This document shows positions 62,476-64,000 of a stretch of 64,000 bases of DNA, one piece after another. The stretch's first letter is position 1. Each line of letters opens with the position of its first letter. The notes below the pieces were generated by a model. The model saw only the letters and a list, made by a program, of their open reading frames with translations. It was not told where the DNA came from and did no database searches. Location of the stretch: contig NZ_JARHUE010000002.1 of the NCBI RefSeq assembly GCF_029222905.1, positions 310,001-374,000 of the forward strand, read 5' to 3'. The stretch is from Neptuniibacter sp. CAU 1671 (GTDB lineage Bacteria; Pseudomonadota; Gammaproteobacteria; Pseudomonadales; Balneatricaceae). Position numbers and translations under genes: made by a program.

Positions 62476-63654
62476 ATGTTCGAACTGATGGATAGCGTGC
62501 CGCAGAATGCGGTGATCAAAGTGATTGGTGTTGGCGGGGGCGGTGGCAACGCCGTGCGTCACATGGAAAACGGTGATCTTGAAGGTGTGGAATTTGTCTG
62601 TGCCAATACCGATGCGCAGGCCCTCAGTTCCATGGTTACTCAGACTGTGTTGCAACTGGGTAACACTCTGACAAAGGGGCTTGGTGCCGGTGCGAACCCG
62701 GAAGTGGGCCGCGAGGCCGCCATGGAGGACCGTGACCGGATCTCCCAGTTGCTGGATGGTGCAGATATGGTCTTTATCACCGCAGGCATGGGCGGTGGCA
62801 CAGGTACCGGAGCTGCACCTATTGTGGCACAGGTGGCAAAAGAGATGGGTATCCTGACGGTTGCTGTTGTCACCAAACCCTTCCCGTTTGAAGGGCGTAA
62901 GCGTATGAGCATCGCCATGGAAGGGATCAAAGAGCTACGCGAAAACGTTGACTCTCTGATCATTATTCCGAACGAAAAACTGATGCAGGTACTGGGACGT
63001 AACTGCACACTGCTGAATGCGTTCGAGTCAGCCAACGATGTGCTTAAAGGTGCCGTTCAGGGAATCTCTGATCTAATTACCCGGCCCGGCATGATTAACG
63101 TCGACTTTGCTGATGTGCGCACAGTGATGTCCGAGATGGGTATGGCGATGATGGGCACCGGTACAGCAATGGGTGAAAACCGTGCTTCGGAAGCGGCAGA
63201 AAAAGCGATCAAGAGTCCGCTGCTGGATAATGTCGACCTCAAAGGTGCCAGTGGCATTCTGGTCAATATTACTGCCGGTCTGGATCTAAGCCTGGGTGAG
63301 TTCACTGAAGTGGGCAATCTGGTTGAAGAGTACGCATCTGAAAATGCCACCATTGTGGTGGGAACTGTCATCGAACCTGAGATGTCAGACACCATTAAAG
63401 TCACTGTAGTGGCAACAGGCCTCGATAAGGCAAATGCACCGGCTAAACCGGTACCGGTTGCCGGCACAGGCACTAAAAAAGTGGACGGGTCACTTGATCT
63501 GGCGCAGATCGAATTACCGACCATTTTGCGCCGCAAAAAAAATGAAGCTCTAGAGGGACCGGCTAAGCCTGAAACGCAATCAATTCAGCATACCGGGACT
63601 GAAGGTGATAGTTATCTGGATATTCCAACTTTTCTGCGACGACAAGCGGACTGA
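62476..63654 (+). CDS. ftsZ: Cell division GTPase FtsZ
   Basis: A 392-residue tubulin homologue. It starts MFELMDSVPQNAVIKVIGVG, has the GTP-binding glycine-rich regions GVGGGGGNAVRHM near 19-31 and the tubulin signature GGGTGTGAAP near 107-116, the T7 catalytic loop NVDFADVRTVMSE near 207-219, and the conserved C-terminal peptide LDIPTFLRRQAD that binds FtsA and ZipA. It polymerises into the Z ring. ATG 62476 has AAGGAG 6 nt upstream; the open frame upstream to 62455 is not used. Confidence 0.98.
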   Translation: MFELMDSVPQNAVIKVIGVGGGGGNAVRHMENGDLEGVEFVCANTDAQALSSMVTQTVLQLGNTLTKGLGAGANPEVGREAAMEDRDRISQLLDGADMVFITAGMGGGTGTGAAPIVAQVAKEMGILTVAVVTKPFPFEGRKRMSIAMEGIKELRENVDSLIIIPNEKLMQVLGRNCTLLNAFESANDVLKGAVQGISDLITRPGMINVDFADVRTVMSEMGMAMMGTGTAMGENRASEAAEKAIKSPLLDNVDLKGASGILVNITAGLDLSLGEFTEVGNLVEEYASENATIVVGTVIEPEMSDTIKVTVVATGLDKANAPAKPVPVAGTGTKKVDGSLDLAQIELPTILRRKKNEALEGPAKPETQSIQHTGTEGDSYLDIPTFLRRQAD

Positions 63655-63667
63655 TGGGGCAGTTTGC

Positions 63668-63697
63668 TTGTTACGCGGGTAATAAATTTGTTATCAT
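63668..63697 (+). promoter_or_regulatory. Candidate lpxC promoter
   Basis: TTGTTA (63668-63673) and TATCAT (63692-63697) are 18 nt apart in the 80-nt ftsZ-lpxC gap. The start would be near 63704, about 31 nt before the lpxC ATG. Confidence 0.5.
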
Positions 63698-63734
63698 CTG
63701 ACGCTAACATAGCCCTATTTTATCTGGCAAAGGC

Positions 63735-64000
63735 ATGATCAAACAGCGAACATTGAAAAACAGCATTAAAGCTACCGGTATTGGTCTGCATACAGGCCAA
63801 AAGGTCTATTTGACTCTCAAACCGGCCCCGATCAACACTGGCATTGTGTTTCGCCGTATCGATCTTGATCCGGCGGTGGAAATTTGTGCACATGCACATA
63901 ATGTGTGTGATACGACCATGTCTACCAACCTTGGTCAGGGTAATGTTCGCGTAGCTACCGTAGAACACTTGTTATCAGCAATGGCCGGTTTGGGTATTGA
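63735..64000 (+). CDS. lpxC: UDP-3-O-acyl-N-acetylglucosamine deacetylase LpxC, N-terminal part (cut by window edge)
   Basis: The first 88 codons of LpxC, the committed enzyme of lipid A synthesis. Visible are [24 protein letters not shown], the substrate-facing STNLG segment near 62-66, and the first zinc-binding histidine in [13 protein letters not shown] near 77-89. The rest lies beyond the window. AGG precedes ATG 63735. LpxC level is controlled through FtsH and LapB in E. coli; lapA-lapB are at 17908-19396. Confidence 0.95.
   Translation, partial: MIKQRTLKNSIKATGIGLHTGQKVYLTLKPAPINTGIVFRRIDLDPAVEICAHAHNVCDTTMSTNLGQGNVRVATVEHLLSAMAGLGI

Noticed and set aside
1-64000. Search for mobile elements, prophage, CRISPR arrays, tRNAs and defence genes
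   Set aside because: No transposase, integrase, repeat-spacer pattern, cloverleaf or defence-type domain was seen; all gaps are short and all sizeable frames are housekeeping genes or their shadows.

Overview
The window is ordinary, densely packed chromosomal DNA from a marine-type gammaproteobacterium. Protein similarity and gene order (gyrA-serC-pheA-hisC-tyrA/aroA-cmk-rpsA-ihfB, petABC-sspAB, a lipoprotein/diaA/yraN/lpoA block next to rsmI and the division cluster) look like the Oceanospirillaceae/Pseudomonadales side of the class. That placement is inferred from recognised families and synteny; no taxonomic search was run. I see no insertion sequence, prophage, CRISPR array, tRNA or plasmid feature, and base use is even throughout.

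Layout. 1-6722: the start of an OmpA-type porin, yciI, yciB, an RNase AM-type PHP phosphatase, yciO, an H-NS gene, rluB, and the reverse-strand group ubiG-mupP-yciK. 6878-20481: gyrA, then a long forward series for serine and aromatic amino acid synthesis (serC, pheA, hisC, a tyrA-aroA fusion), cmk, rpsA, ihfB, lapA-lapB, pyrF and a ComEA-like helix-hairpin-helix protein. 20524-30450: a pyruvate/lactate module. A FAD/Fe-S D-lactate dehydrogenase and an AEC carrier run leftward, and PdhR and the pyruvate dehydrogenase subunits aceE and aceF run rightward, with three palindromic GntR-type operators between them. 30449-34261: a reverse-strand sugar-nucleotide group, galU-pgi plus a UDP-glucose-dehydrogenase-like protein that lacks the catalytic cysteine. 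34456-41916: lrgAB, zapE, rplM-rpsI, the cytochrome bc1 operon petABC, and sspA-sspB. 41960-45342: reverse-strand envelope genes dolP, diaA, yraN and lpoA. 45379-64000: rsmI, the RNase P RNA gene, then the complete dcw cluster mraZ-rsmH-ftsL-ftsI-murE-murF-mraY-murD-ftsW-murG-murC-ddlB-ftsQ-ftsA-ftsZ and the start of lpxC.

How the parts work together. Cell-wall precursor synthesis and septation are encoded as one overlapping series, led by a promoter followed by six MraZ boxes. Peptidoglycan is supported elsewhere in the window by MupP (MurNAc recycling), LpoA (PBP1A activation) and ZapE. Central carbon flux is organised around pyruvate: the regulator beside aceE appears to control both its own gene and lactate oxidation.

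I did not find a convincing new defence, mobile or metabolic system. The most worthwhile leads are the operator layout in the pdhR/dld/aceE region, the six-box MraZ array, and the UDP-glucose-dehydrogenase-like probable pseudoenzyme.
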